Positions 33,838 through 43,204 of a stretch of 53,661 bases of DNA are shown piece after piece. Below the pieces are notes generated by a model, which saw nothing but the letters and a program-made list of their open reading frames with translations, ran no database searches and was not told the DNA's origin. The number at the start of each line of letters is the position of its first letter. Position 1 is the first letter of the stretch. The position numbers and the translations under genes are program-made. This stretch comes from a virus: the IMG/VR virus record IMGVR_UViG_3300018428_000028, positions 1 to 53,661 of that record. One strand, written 5' to 3'.

Positions 33838-35007
33838 ATGCCAAGATTATCCATTTTCAAGCCAGAAAAGGGCAACGACTACAAGTTCTTCGATCGTAAC
33901 ATCCGTGAGATGTTCACGGTGGGCGGAACAGACCTACACTTCCACAAATACCTGGGGCCGTACGATCAGGGGTCAACAAACAAGGATGGCCCAGCGACTC
34001 CAACTCAGCCACAGTATTCTGGTGATAGTCTCAATGAAAGAACAATACAGGATTTGTTGTTTTTAGAAAACAGAGACAGGAAATATGATGCTGACATTTA
34101 CACGATAAGAGGCATATACAATGTTCAAGATGTCGACTTTAACCTCAGCCAGTTTGGAATGTTCTTACAGAACGACACATTGTTCTTGACCGTGCATCTC
34201 AATGACAGTGTTGAGAGATTAGGCAGGAAACCAATGAGTGGAGATGTCATAGAGTTCCCTCACATGAAGGAAGATTATAGCCTAGACGAATCAATACCTA
34301 TTGCGTTGAAAAGGTATTACGTAATAGAAGACGTCAACAGGGCCGCGGAAGGATTTTCGCAGACATGGTGGCCTCATCTTTTGAGATTAAAATTGAAATC
34401 ATTAGTGGATTCACAAGAATACAGAGACATACTAGGTGATGCAACAGCCACGGGATCTTTGGCTAGTTATATGTCGACTTACAACAGAGAGAAAACAATA
34501 TCGGACCAAGTTCTGAAACAGGCAGAAGAGGATTCACCAAAAGCAGGTTTCAATTACAAACAGTACTATGTGGCACCTATAGATGAAAGAGGAAATATAC
34601 GAACAGACAATGTAAACACCGAAGAGGACAGAGCAAGTAGTGACCAGACTGTGAATGCTGTGATTGACACGCCCGCTAGTTCACACTACGGATTTTACCT
34701 GGACGGAGACGGAGTTGCACCAAACGGCAATCCTGCGGGTTTTGGTATAACATTTCCGACGTCGGGTGTGGACAAAGGAGATTATTTCTTGAGGACAGAT
34801 TATCTACCAAATAGGCTTTTTAGGTATGATGGCAACAGATGGGTAAAAATTGAAGATTCTGTGCGAATAACCACATCAAACACCGACACTAGATCAACGC
34901 AAAAAACTGGATTTGTAAACAACGCCGAGAGCGATACCATAAACGGCCTCACAGTGGATCAAAGGCAATCGCTTGAAGAAGCACTTAAACCAAAGGCTGA
35001 CAATTAA
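33838..35007 (+). CDS. 14: gp14 neck protein
   Basis: A 389-residue neck protein, longer than T4 gp14 (256). The N-terminal 160 residues match the gp14 pattern (LLFLENRDRKYDADIYTIRG, NLSQFGMFLQNDTLFLTVHLND, PMSGDVIEFPHM). The C-terminal third adds a beta module (GDYFLRTDYLPNRLFRYDGNRWVKIED) of the kind seen in gp18 and the fibres. An ATG at 33829 overlaps the octamer and is not used here. It overlaps gp15 as TAATG. Confidence 0.82.
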   Translation: MPRLSIFKPEKGNDYKFFDRNIREMFTVGGTDLHFHKYLGPYDQGSTNKDGPATPTQPQYSGDSLNERTIQDLLFLENRDRKYDADIYTIRGIYNVQDVDFNLSQFGMFLQNDTLFLTVHLNDSVERLGRKPMSGDVIEFPHMKEDYSLDESIPIALKRYYVIEDVNRAAEGFSQTWWPHLLRLKLKSLVDSQEYRDILGDATATGSLASYMSTYNREKTISDQVLKQAEEDSPKAGFNYKQYYVAPIDERGNIRTDNVNTEEDRASSDQTVNAVIDTPASSHYGFYLDGDGVAPNGNPAGFGITFPTSGVDKGDYFLRTDYLPNRLFRYDGNRWVKIEDSVRITTSNTDTRSTQKTGFVNNAESDTINGLTVDQRQSLEEALKPKADN

Positions 35008-36521
35008 TGTTACACTTTTATTCAGGACAGGTAAGAAGATTTTTGACACAATTCATGAGGGTGTTGAACAATTTCAGTGTTGAAACAGGAAAAGGGAGTG
35101 ACAATCGTGTTGCACTGAGGCCGGTTCCGGTTGTATACGGAGACCCTACAAGGCAAGTGGCTAATCTAATTAGAAATAACAGCGAGAACGCTCTGAACTA
35201 TGCACCAAAAATAGCGTGTTACATCAGAGAACTCAACTATGACAGAGAAAGGATGCAAAATCCATACCACGTGGAAAAACAGCACCTCAAAGAAAGAGAT
35301 GTTTTAGAAGACGGAACATACAGTAATAGATTGGGTGCTGGCTACACTGTCGAGAAAGTGATGCCATCACCATTCAGATTAGAGGTCACTGCTGACATCT
35401 ATAGTTCAAACACCGATCAAAAATTACAAATTTTGGAACAAATTCTGTACCTGTTCAATCCAGATTTCGAAATACAGAAATCGGACAACTACATCGATTG
35501 GACCAGTCTTAGTTACGTGGAATTGACGGGCATTACTTTTAGTTCGAGAACAATACCTGTAGGTGCTGACACAGAGATAGACGTAGCAACAATGACTTTC
35601 AGCATGCCAATTTGGTTGTCACCTCCTGTCAAAGTCAAAAAACTTGGTGTTGTGCAGAAAATAATCATGAGCATTTATGATGACGACGGTGGCATCAACA
35701 AAGGATTAATAAGTGGACCTCTCCTTTCACAAAGTTTTGTTACCCCTAACAATTTTGGGTTACTGGTCACAGGTAACCAGTTAAGGTTATTGGGCACAAC
35801 AGGTACTTCGGTCAAGTCTGGAGGCGATGGCTTCCACACCGGTGCGAATGCTGATACTTTTGCAGATCCATTCCAAACTTTTGGTCCACCGGTGAACTGG
35901 AAAGTTTTACTAGACCAGTATGGCAAGGTACGCAACGGAACTAGTCAAATAAGGTTAACTCAAGAAAACGGTAATGAGGTGATAGGTACAATAGCGACAT
36001 CATCTTTGGACGACACTATCTTGCTTTACACAATAGATTCAGACACTATACCATCAAACACTATAACTCCTTCTGTAACCAAAATAATTAATCCATTAAC
36101 ATTTGATCCAGGTGCAACACCAATAAACGGCACTAGGTATCTAATAACGGAAGACATAGGAGATCCATCAAAACGTGTTGGTAAGACGGCGGCGGAAACC
36201 ACTGAACAAGCATCTGATACAGACACAACCGCTGACGAATCCTACTTCTTTTCTGCAAGGTGGAAACATGCTCCAGCAAGTAAAAATGATATCATTGAGT
36301 ATGATTCTACCAATGATGAGTGGGACGTTGTATGGGACGCATCGAACCCTGACTCCACATTGGCCTATGTGACCAACCTTAACACAGGTATCCAGTACAA
36401 GTTTACAAATGGCACCTGGGTAAAAAGTTATGAAGGTATCTATACTGCTGGTAAATGGACCATCGTGCTTGACGGTGGTGCAACAGCGTATGATTCAGAC
36501 ACAGACGCAACTACTCCTTGA
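35007..36521 (+). CDS. 15: gp15 tail terminator with C-terminal extension
   Basis: A 504-residue tail completion protein (T4 gp15, 272). The first 225 residues carry the gp15 pattern: YSGQVRRFLTQFMRVLNNF, RVALRPVPVVYGDPTRQ, QKLQILEQILYLFNPDFEIQ, and TMTFSMPIWLSPP. gp15 caps the tube and sheath and joins the neck. The remaining 280 residues are an extension with display-like modules (ARWKHAPASKNDIIEYDSTNDEWDVV, then WTIVLDGG). Start TAATG-coupled to gp14. Confidence 0.85.
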   Translation: MLHFYSGQVRRFLTQFMRVLNNFSVETGKGSDNRVALRPVPVVYGDPTRQVANLIRNNSENALNYAPKIACYIRELNYDRERMQNPYHVEKQHLKERDVLEDGTYSNRLGAGYTVEKVMPSPFRLEVTADIYSSNTDQKLQILEQILYLFNPDFEIQKSDNYIDWTSLSYVELTGITFSSRTIPVGADTEIDVATMTFSMPIWLSPPVKVKKLGVVQKIIMSIYDDDGGINKGLISGPLLSQSFVTPNNFGLLVTGNQLRLLGTTGTSVKSGGDGFHTGANADTFADPFQTFGPPVNWKVLLDQYGKVRNGTSQIRLTQENGNEVIGTIATSSLDDTILLYTIDSDTIPSNTITPSVTKIINPLTFDPGATPINGTRYLITEDIGDPSKRVGKTAAETTEQASDTDTTADESYFFSARWKHAPASKNDIIEYDSTNDEWDVVWDASNPDSTLAYVTNLNTGIQYKFTNGTWVKSYEGIYTAGKWTIVLDGGATAYDSDTDATTP

Positions 36522-36551
36522 TAATTCCAAACATAAGTGTTATAATAAATT

Positions 36552-36980
36552 ATGAAAGAAAACATTGTTTGCTCTGGAGCACTTTTCTATAGCACTGCTA
36601 CCAAGCGTTTTTTGTTCCTACAGAGAACTGACAAGAAGACACAGGGCACTTGGGGACTAGTGGGCGGACAAGCAAGGTATACAGAATCCGCGTTTGAAGG
36701 GTTGAAGCGGGAGATAGCGGAAGAAGTGGGCGACACACCCAGATTTAAAAAGATAATCCCTCTAGAAATGTTCACATCTAACGATCAGAAATTTTTCTTC
36801 CACACATACTTGATTGCCATAGAATCAGAATTCATACCAAAACTTAATGCGGAACACTCCGGCTACTGCTGGTGTGCGTTTGAATGTTGGCCCAAGAACC
36901 TGCACATGGGTCTAAAAAATACACTCAACAATAAAAGTATAAAAGGTAAGTTGCAGACTATACTAGATCTTATAGTTTAA
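36552..36980 (+). CDS. Nudix hydrolase
   Basis: A 142-residue Nudix protein with the box GGQARYTE...LKREIAEEVGD (Gly39, Glu45, REIAEEVG at 53-60), complete for metal binding. GDP-mannose hydrolases of the Nudix family have a similar early WGLVGGQ layout, but substrate cannot be set. TTATAATAA about 12-20 bases upstream resembles a host -10 box rather than the late octamer. It overlaps the convergent fibre gene by four bases. Confidence 0.85.
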   Translation: MKENIVCSGALFYSTATKRFLFLQRTDKKTQGTWGLVGGQARYTESAFEGLKREIAEEVGDTPRFKKIIPLEMFTSNDQKFFFHTYLIAIESEFIPKLNAEHSGYCWCAFECWPKNLHMGLKNTLNNKSIKGKLQTILDLIV

Positions 36981-39900
36981 CCAGCACTAATTTTCAAGGT
37001 ACCTGAACTGTTCCAAAGTTGCCCTGCAACCCCCGGATCACTTGTAGGTAGGTTGGTCATTTTCACAACAGTATTTGAAAAAGTTTTGGCGCCCGAAATG
37101 GTCTGTGTGGTAGACACTAGAACTTGTTCGCTTGTTGACGCACCCGCCGATGCCCTTAATAAATTGACTCTGTATGCATTGACAGTTGTACTTGCACCTG
37201 ACGTGCTTGCCGACGACACTGTGACAGTTGATCCGGTCAAAGATGCTGTGAATGTCAGTTGGTCTGAGCCTTTTGTGGACACGATGGGTCCTGATGATAC
37301 ATATGCGTCAGAACCGTCTGACACCACAAATACTTCTGAGATACTTGCCGCACTTTCTGAAGAACTGTTTCCTACAACAACATAGTGAGCACCATTGGCA
37401 CTGTCTGTGGAGAAAGTGTCCATTGTGGTAGCACTGCTTGAAGTAGTGGTCTGTCCAACAGTCTTCGTGTTTGTACTGGAAGCATCAGATTCTGAATCTC
37501 CAAGCAACACCCTGTACATCTTGACTGCAGTGTTTGGTTCATTGGCACTTGCCCTCAATCTCACATTAGAACCACTGATGTCTGCTGTTAAACTTATCAG
37601 TTCATTGCTTCCTGTGAAGTTACTGTTGTATGTTGTGATGAATGCATCACTGCCGTTGTGTACGACCAAACACTCTATGTTGTGCAATTCTGTCTTGCCA
37701 GTGTTATTGGCACTTATGTAGTATTTCGCACCTCTGTACGTTCCGTGTGCCCAAGTGTCCAAATTTTCAACAGCACTGTCAACATCTGTGTTGATGATGG
37801 TAGCAGTGTTTCCTGAGCTTGATGCAGATGTATTGTCTCCTAACCCTATCTTGAAAAATTTAATAGAGTTTACTGCCGCTGTACCTGTACCTTTTAATCT
37901 TACAGTGCCTGAATTGATATCTGCAGTGAACGTCAGTTGATCGTTTGTGCCTTGTTGTACTCCGCCACCCGCCGAAACGAATGCGTCTGAGTCGTTGTGG
38001 ACTAAACTTATTTGCACTGTTGCAAGTTCATCGTTAATTTCATCTTTCATCACACCAAGATAGAACGCACTATCAAAAGTACCTGTGGTGAATGTGTCGA
38101 TGTTGGTTGCCGAAGTTCCTATTGATGTTTGCTCTCCTGTGCTGGTATCACTTGATTCTGATACCGAAGCCTGCGTGGCTATGTTTGTCCAGCCTGTTGT
38201 GTCGTATCTCTCGTATGTGTCCGTTGATGTGTTGTACCTTATCATACCAGTGACACTACTGCTAGGTCTTGCCGCTGTTGTACCTTTAGGTAGTGTTATA
38301 GCACCCGGTTCCAGTTTAAGATTGTTGTGCGTGATGTAGAGATCATCTGAAGTCTGTCCGCTGGCCCTGTAGATGTTGTCGGCCTCCATCGCCAGTCTTG
38401 CGAAATATATTTTGGTGTTTGGGTTACAACTCGCACGCAGTCTCGCCTTGCCGCTTGATACATCGGCTGTGAATGTTGCCAAATTGTTGTTTGCTGTCAA
38501 CACGAAACTTTCAGATATTGTGGCATCCGTGCCGGCATCGTTCACGGTCATCGTGACCTCTGAGTTCTGATACTCTGATCCAGACTCCATCGCGATGAAA
38601 TATCTGGCCGCCTTGTATTTGAATACGTCAAAAGAGTCAACTGTTTCAACAGTTGAATCTATATCACCCTTGACACCGTACAGGAAGTTGTCAAACTCTC
38701 CAAGTTTTGTTTTAGATCCGAGATCCTGTCTGTACAGTATCGCTGTACCTGTTGTGTTACCACCTGACGCTGAACTTAATGTTACAGTCGCTCCTGATAT
38801 CGATGCACTCAGTGTGTGTAACGGCGTACCCCTGCTGGACACAAGAGCATAGTCATCATGATAAACTGTTGTGCCGTCGTGTGTTAGACTGGCCTCACTT
38901 ATCTGGTAGTCGCCTGCCGTGTCATCCTTGATCAGGATCACGTACTTGGCACCTCTGATATCTGTCTTGGTGAATTGGTCTAATGTCGTTGCGCTAGAAG
39001 TGATGCTTGTTGTTGTGCTTATTATTTTTGAATTTGTGTTGGCAACAGTCTCGTGGTGATCACCCAATGCTATCCTGTATATCCTCAGGTTGGTGTGTGA
39101 TGATGTGTTCGTAGCCGCCGACAGTTGAACCATGTCTCCGGATATGGCCACCGTGAAATCTGCTATGCGGGTTGAATCCTCATTGATGTTGTACGTGGAA
39201 ACGTAAGGAGTGGAATCATCATGCACTATCGAAACTTTAAGGTGTCCCACGAATCCGTTGTCTTGGTCCTCCATGACCACGTCATAGATGGCACCTCTGT
39301 ATTCCGTGATGTCGAATTCGTCTATCACAGCAGATGTTGTTCCGAGTTTGTAGTAGTTGAATTGTTTGACCGCTGTGTTGTTTCCGCCACCGCCACCTGA
39401 TGATTCAGAGAATGAAAGGTTGCCCGATCCGTCTGTTGTCAGCACCTGTCCGTTGCTTCCGTCTGCGGTCGGATAACTCAAGCCATCCGCTATAAGTGAT
39501 CCTGTGATTGTGGCATCGCCCGCAACTGTTAATGATGTGCTGTTTAGTAGTTGTAAGGAATCCGATCTCAGTCTCGCAGTGATAACATTTGACCCTGCCT
39601 TCCTGTTGGCGAATTCTATGATACCGTCTTCTGAGCCATCTGATGCGTCCTGTATCTTACCTGTGATCTTGGCATACACGACTTCCTGGTCCGCGTCATT
39701 CTCACCTTTAAATTTAAGTTGTCCCAGATAGTCGGCGTCCGCTGGTGATCCCGAATTCCTTTTAAGTGTTATAACAGGGCCTGCACTGCTTGACGCTTCT
39801 GTTGTAGTGATAAGGAAACTGTCATCGGTCGATGTGTTGGTTATGTCCAGTGACGCCAAACCTGTCAGGCCTGACGCTGTGATTGTGCCGTTTACGTGTA

Positions 39901-40045
39901 GTGCTGTTGATGGTTCTGAAGTACCAATACCCACGCGACTGTTTGTTACGTCGAGATACAGTAGGTTTGTTTCAAATGCAAGGTCGACTCCATTCCTAGT
40001 CAGATTGGACTTTAGGACCGACCCCGATATACGACCAATGGCCAT
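36977..40045 (-). CDS. Fibre/adhesin with six approx. 110-residue repeats
   Basis: A 1022-residue tail-fibre-like protein. Residues 1-55 carry the shared motif MAIGRISGSVLKSNL, LAFETNLLYLDVTNSRVGIGT. About 222-560 and 625-960 hold six copies of a beta repeat with consensus D.F....RGAKY.V, VHDGS.AY, F.ADISG..V.L.A, and K.YR..LGD. A linker (about 560-625) has TTAARPSSSVTGMIRYNTSTDTYERY. The C-terminus reads TISGAKTFSNTVVKM. A seventh copy ends the gene at 41335. Host-surface or carbohydrate binding is probable. Confidence 0.75.
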   Translation of the reverse strand: MAIGRISGSVLKSNLTRNGVDLAFETNLLYLDVTNSRVGIGTSEPSTALHVNGTITASGLTGLASLDITNTSTDDSFLITTTEASSSAGPVITLKRNSGSPADADYLGQLKFKGENDADQEVVYAKITGKIQDASDGSEDGIIEFANRKAGSNVITARLRSDSLQLLNSTSLTVAGDATITGSLIADGLSYPTADGSNGQVLTTDGSGNLSFSESSGGGGGNNTAVKQFNYYKLGTTSAVIDEFDITEYRGAIYDVVMEDQDNGFVGHLKVSIVHDDSTPYVSTYNINEDSTRIADFTVAISGDMVQLSAATNTSSHTNLRIYRIALGDHHETVANTNSKIISTTTSITSSATTLDQFTKTDIRGAKYVILIKDDTAGDYQISEASLTHDGTTVYHDDYALVSSRGTPLHTLSASISGATVTLSSASGGNTTGTAILYRQDLGSKTKLGEFDNFLYGVKGDIDSTVETVDSFDVFKYKAARYFIAMESGSEYQNSEVTMTVNDAGTDATISESFVLTANNNLATFTADVSSGKARLRASCNPNTKIYFARLAMEADNIYRASGQTSDDLYITHNNLKLEPGAITLPKGTTAARPSSSVTGMIRYNTSTDTYERYDTTGWTNIATQASVSESSDTSTGEQTSIGTSATNIDTFTTGTFDSAFYLGVMKDEINDELATVQISLVHNDSDAFVSAGGGVQQGTNDQLTFTADINSGTVRLKGTGTAAVNSIKFFKIGLGDNTSASSSGNTATIINTDVDSAVENLDTWAHGTYRGAKYYISANNTGKTELHNIECLVVHNGSDAFITTYNSNFTGSNELISLTADISGSNVRLRASANEPNTAVKMYRVLLGDSESDASSTNTKTVGQTTTSSSATTMDTFSTDSANGAHYVVVGNSSSESAASISEVFVVSDGSDAYVSSGPIVSTKGSDQLTFTASLTGSTVTVSSASTSGASTTVNAYRVNLLRASAGASTSEQVLVSTTQTISGAKTFSNTVVKMTNLPTSDPGVAGQLWNSSGTLKISAG

Positions 40046-40129
40046 ACTCGTGTACTCCTTCTATATAATGTTAGTAGAGCATATGCCCTACACAGCCTGA
40101 TATCATTGCCGGCTGAGCCACAGTAACAG

Positions 40130-40137
40130 TATTTATT
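40130..40137 (-). promoter_or_regulatory. Late promoter, fibre 36977-40045
   Basis: AATAAATA on the minus strand about 84 bases before the ATG. The leader includes GAAGGAG as Shine-Dalgarno. Confidence 0.7.
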
Positions 40138-40142
40138 CGTTC

Positions 40143-40174
40143 AAAAAAAAAGGGCGACCCGAAAGCCGCCCTTT
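40143..40174 (-). terminator. Terminator after gene 40203-41216
   Basis: On the minus strand an AAAGGGCG/CGCCCTTT stem is followed by a run of nine Us. It lies about 30 bases beyond the stop. Confidence 0.9.
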
Positions 40175-40202
40175 GTATTCTACTAAAAAGTATGAATATT
40201 TA

Positions 40203-41216
40203 TTAGTTGTTGGTTCTCACCGCACAGTTTACCAATTTGATACCTGCGTCTGTTGAACTTTCTAATGCTCTACCAATAACGTGGAAAGGAGAGATTGTCT
40301 CCCCTGCCGCTACTGCTCTAGCACAACCTTTTACGCTTGAAGTAACCAGTCTTTGACCTTTTGTCACAGCACCTGTAACTCTAACCGGAGTTCTACCAGT
40401 CATTGCCACATATGGGTGTGATTCGTTGTTACCTGCCGCCGCGTTCATGGCGTATGCTGGCATGTCAGAGATAACACCAAAAACGTTCTCAGATAGGTCT
40501 GATGTTGTTTCTGTGATTTCTGCTGTGCCGCCCACTTCCACAACTGCGCCTGCTGTCATTGGAGCGTCTGCTTCGAAACGCTCGGCAACGTCCGCGTACT
40601 GTGCCGAAGTTGATGTTGCGTGTATCACGTTGGCCCTGATGTCAACTAGTGAATCAGATCCAGGACCAGATTCATCACCTCTTGGTGCTTTGAATGCCGT
40701 CCAGGCACCGCCTGCGTTACCGTGGATAGTTGTACCGTCATCTGCGAAACTTTCATCCCATGCCCAATAAAGAGCCTGTTCTGTTGCATTTGAACCTTCA
40801 CCCCTACTAACTCTTACACCTGATATTGTAGGCATGCCTGCGTTTGATGATACGTTCCTGTTGACCTCTATGATGTTGTCTTCAACTGAAAGTGTTGCTG
40901 TGTTAACGATTGTTTCTGTACCGTCTACTGTTAAATTTCCGTGTACCCTCACACCCGCGTCTGTCACAGTCAATTCGGTGTTTCCCGATGCTGTTACAAC
41001 CAATGATGTTGAGTTTACCGTTGCGTTGGTCGTACCAGATGTTATAGCAGTTGTTGATACTGTCGCTATCTGGTCGTCTACATATTTTTTGTTTGCCGAG
41101 TCACCGTCACTTGATGGTGCATCGGTTGACATACCTGTGATCTTGTTGGTGGATGCACTAATTGTGATGTCACCTACAGATATACCGTTGTTTACTCTAA
41201 AGTTACGTGTTGTCAT
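40203..41216 (-). CDS. Fibre-like virion protein with C-terminal autoprocessing-like domain
   Basis: A 337-residue protein. The middle carries the shared module: NLTVDGTETIVNTATLSVEDNIIEVNRN, then ALYWAWDESF. The C-terminal 140 residues (SAQYADVAERFEADAPMTAGAVVEVGG, VFGVISDMPAYAMNA, VRVTGAVTKGQRLVTSS) resemble the tail-protein domain often followed by S74/G2-type processing, but no Ser-Lys pair can be proven. A leader with AAGGGAAA precedes the ATG, with the octamer inside a terminator loop. Confidence 0.7.
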   Translation of the reverse strand: MTTRNFRVNNGISVGDITISASTNKITGMSTDAPSSDGDSANKKYVDDQIATVSTTAITSGTTNATVNSTSLVVTASGNTELTVTDAGVRVHGNLTVDGTETIVNTATLSVEDNIIEVNRNVSSNAGMPTISGVRVSRGEGSNATEQALYWAWDESFADDGTTIHGNAGGAWTAFKAPRGDESGPGSDSLVDIRANVIHATSTSAQYADVAERFEADAPMTAGAVVEVGGTAEITETTSDLSENVFGVISDMPAYAMNAAAGNNESHPYVAMTGRTPVRVTGAVTKGQRLVTSSVKGCARAVAAGETISPFHVIGRALESSTDAGIKLVNCAVRTNN

Positions 41217-41266
41217 AGTTCCATGTTTCCCTTATGATTTGTTGTTTTAAAATTAAGTCGTAAAAA

Positions 41267-41303
41267 AAACGCCCTAACAGTTGTATTTACCATTAGGGCG
41301 TTT
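41267..41303 (-). terminator. Terminator after gene 41335-43110, with promoter in loop
   Basis: An 11-base stem (41267-41277 with 41293-41303, AAACGCCCTAA/TTAGGGCGTTT) plus U-tract on the minus strand (41262-41269). The 15-base loop contains the late octamer GGTAAATA. Confidence 0.85.
41284..41291 (-). promoter_or_regulatory. Late promoter inside terminator loop, gene 40203-41216
   Basis: GGTAAATA on the minus strand, about 67 bases before the ATG at 41216. Confidence 0.6.
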
Positions 41304-41334
41304 AGAATTATCGTTAGGGTCTTAGTTTTGCCTA

Positions 41335-43110
41335 TTACACCGCCATTAGTGAATACTGCACCTTGGCCGCTGTCTGACCACCTGTTGATGTGGCCTTGAC
41401 GTTCACTGTGTTCGAACCATCATGCTCGAAAGTGATTGTAGCCAGGTCAGTAGAACCTGTGTTTGTCACACCGTATACGTTACCATAAGCCGTTGAGCCG
41501 TCATGTACAACGTGGGCCTTGATAACCGCGTACTCTGTGTTCGCAGTGTCAGTCAGCCCTATGAATAACTCCGCACCTCTGTAAGAAGCGGCGTTGAAAC
41601 TCATGATAGTTGTCGCAGTCGATGTGAAGTTCACCGAACTTGTCTCGGTTCTAGCAATACCACCTGTCACTAGTGAAGTGCCGTCTGCACCTGTGATCGC
41701 AAATATTCTAGCACCGTTGTGTGGGGCAGAAGTAAATGTGATGTTAGTGCCTGACACTGAGTAGTTCTCAGTTGGTTCCTGGTACACGTTGTCGATGTAA
41801 ACGAAAACGTTGTTAGCACTCTCAGGTGCTGAACTGAAGAAACCTGAGAAAGTTGTAGTGGATCCGTCACCTGTGGTTGATTCCTTAGTGAATGTTGGAG
41901 TTGATCCAGCGATCGCGAACTCGACGAAAGTTGAACCATCTGAACATCCTTCGTATTTTCCTGTTGTTGTGTTGAACCTTATGATACCGTTTGCCGCCGT
42001 AGGTCTCTGAGCAGTTGTACCATTTGGTACCCTGATAGCGTCAGTTGACGAACCTGCGTCAAGGTCATATGCTGGAGACGATGTTCTGATACCCACGTGG
42101 TCCTCAGAACCGTCTACGAATAGTGCGTGTGTGTCGCCGTTTGATTCAACTCTGAAGTCAACACTTGCTGAACTCTCGTTGATCGTAACGTTACCACCGT
42201 CTAACTCAACGTTGCCTGATGCTGTCAAAGTTGTAACAGTCGCCGCCGCCGCTGTGTTTGATCCTAAGATACCGTCGATGTCCGTACAAGTTATGTCACC
42301 TGCTCTAATGTTCGCGTATGAATCAATTGTTACGTTACCTGCTGTTGTTCCATCCTCACCTGATGTCACTGCAAACGCGAATTGGTCTGCTGATTCATCC
42401 CATAAGAATGACACGTTGTCGTCTGATCCTCTGTTGAAGAATAGACCTTGGTCGAACGTGTTGGCCGCTCCACCTGAGTTGTTCTTCGCCAATGTTAAAA
42501 GCGGATCTTCAATCACTAATGTTTGTGAATCGATAGTTGTTGTCGTACCGTTTACAGTCAAGTTACCTGTCACTTCCATGTTTGAACTTACAGCAACTTT
42601 ACCTGTTCCATTTGGAGTTAAAGTGATGTCACCGTTTGTGACCAAACCTGTAATTGTTGATGCTGTGTTTGAAAGTTGTGTTACACCCAACTGAGTAGAA
42701 GCAGTCCTGAATATAGCAGTCTGGTTTCCTTCTGTTGTTAGGTGGATCTCGTCCACATCCGAACTTGGTTCTACGTTCACTGACGTATCCTCGTCAGCGT
42801 CTTTAAGCTCTGAACCTGATGCCAGGTTGGCCCAAGCACCACTGGCGTAACCTTCGATGGTTGCGGTAGTCGAGTTGTATCTTAAGTCACCGTTTGCCGG
42901 TGATCCCGGTCTCTGTGCTGTGTTTCCTGACGGTAATCTTAAAGCGTCTGTAGCCGAAACGTGTAAAGTCACTGCCGGTGAGGCTGTACCAACACCAACT
43001 CTTGAGTTACTAACGTCTAGGGCTAATAAATTTGTTTCGAACGTTAAGTCTGTACCCGATCTAGCCAGGTTGGCACTTAACATTTGTCCTGTTATACGTC
43101 CTATTGCCAT
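41335..43110 (-). CDS. Fibre-like virion protein, mosaic
   Basis: A 591-residue protein. Residues 1-50 carry the MAIGRITGQMLSANLARSG, FETNLLALDVSNSRVGVGT start shared with two other fibres. The middle carries NLTVNGTTTTIDSQTLVIEDPLLTLAKNN, then SFLWDESADQFAFAV. Near 395-480 is the GDGSTTTF, VFVYIDNVYQEPTENYSV, APHNGARIFAIT module. The C-terminal 110 residues are a copy of the repeat in the gene at 36977 (FNAASYRGAELFIGL, VVHDGSTAYGNVYG). Leader has AAGGGGAAA and a late octamer. Confidence 0.75.
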   Translation of the reverse strand: MAIGRITGQMLSANLARSGTDLTFETNLLALDVSNSRVGVGTASPAVTLHVSATDALRLPSGNTAQRPGSPANGDLRYNSTTATIEGYASGAWANLASGSELKDADEDTSVNVEPSSDVDEIHLTTEGNQTAIFRTASTQLGVTQLSNTASTITGLVTNGDITLTPNGTGKVAVSSNMEVTGNLTVNGTTTTIDSQTLVIEDPLLTLAKNNSGGAANTFDQGLFFNRGSDDNVSFLWDESADQFAFAVTSGEDGTTAGNVTIDSYANIRAGDITCTDIDGILGSNTAAAATVTTLTASGNVELDGGNVTINESSASVDFRVESNGDTHALFVDGSEDHVGIRTSSPAYDLDAGSSTDAIRVPNGTTAQRPTAANGIIRFNTTTGKYEGCSDGSTFVEFAIAGSTPTFTKESTTGDGSTTTFSGFFSSAPESANNVFVYIDNVYQEPTENYSVSGTNITFTSAPHNGARIFAITGADGTSLVTGGIARTETSSVNFTSTATTIMSFNAASYRGAELFIGLTDTANTEYAVIKAHVVHDGSTAYGNVYGVTNTGSTDLATITFEHDGSNTVNVKATSTGGQTAAKVQYSLMAV

Positions 43111-43155
43111 TTTGTTTTCCCCTTATCGATAATATTTGTTTTGCAAAACTATTGA

Positions 43156-43163
43156 TATTTACC
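43156..43163 (-). promoter_or_regulatory. Late promoter, fibre 41335-43110
   Basis: GGTAAATA on the minus strand, about 45 bases before the ATG at 43110. Confidence 0.65.
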
Positions 43164-43184
43164 GCATTACACTGTATAATGGGT

Positions 43185-43192
43185 GTTAAATA
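43185..43192 (+). promoter_or_regulatory. Late-type octamer, gene 43205-43735
   Basis: GTTAAATA on the plus strand, 12 bases before the ATG at 43205. A TATAAT box at 43175-43180 is an alternative. Confidence 0.5.
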
Positions 43193-43204
43193 CCGACAAT
43201 CACG

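Noticed and set aside
36537-36551. TTATAATAA before the Nudix gene as a late octamer
   Set aside because: It does not match NATAAATA; it may be a host-type -10 box but no -35 is clear.
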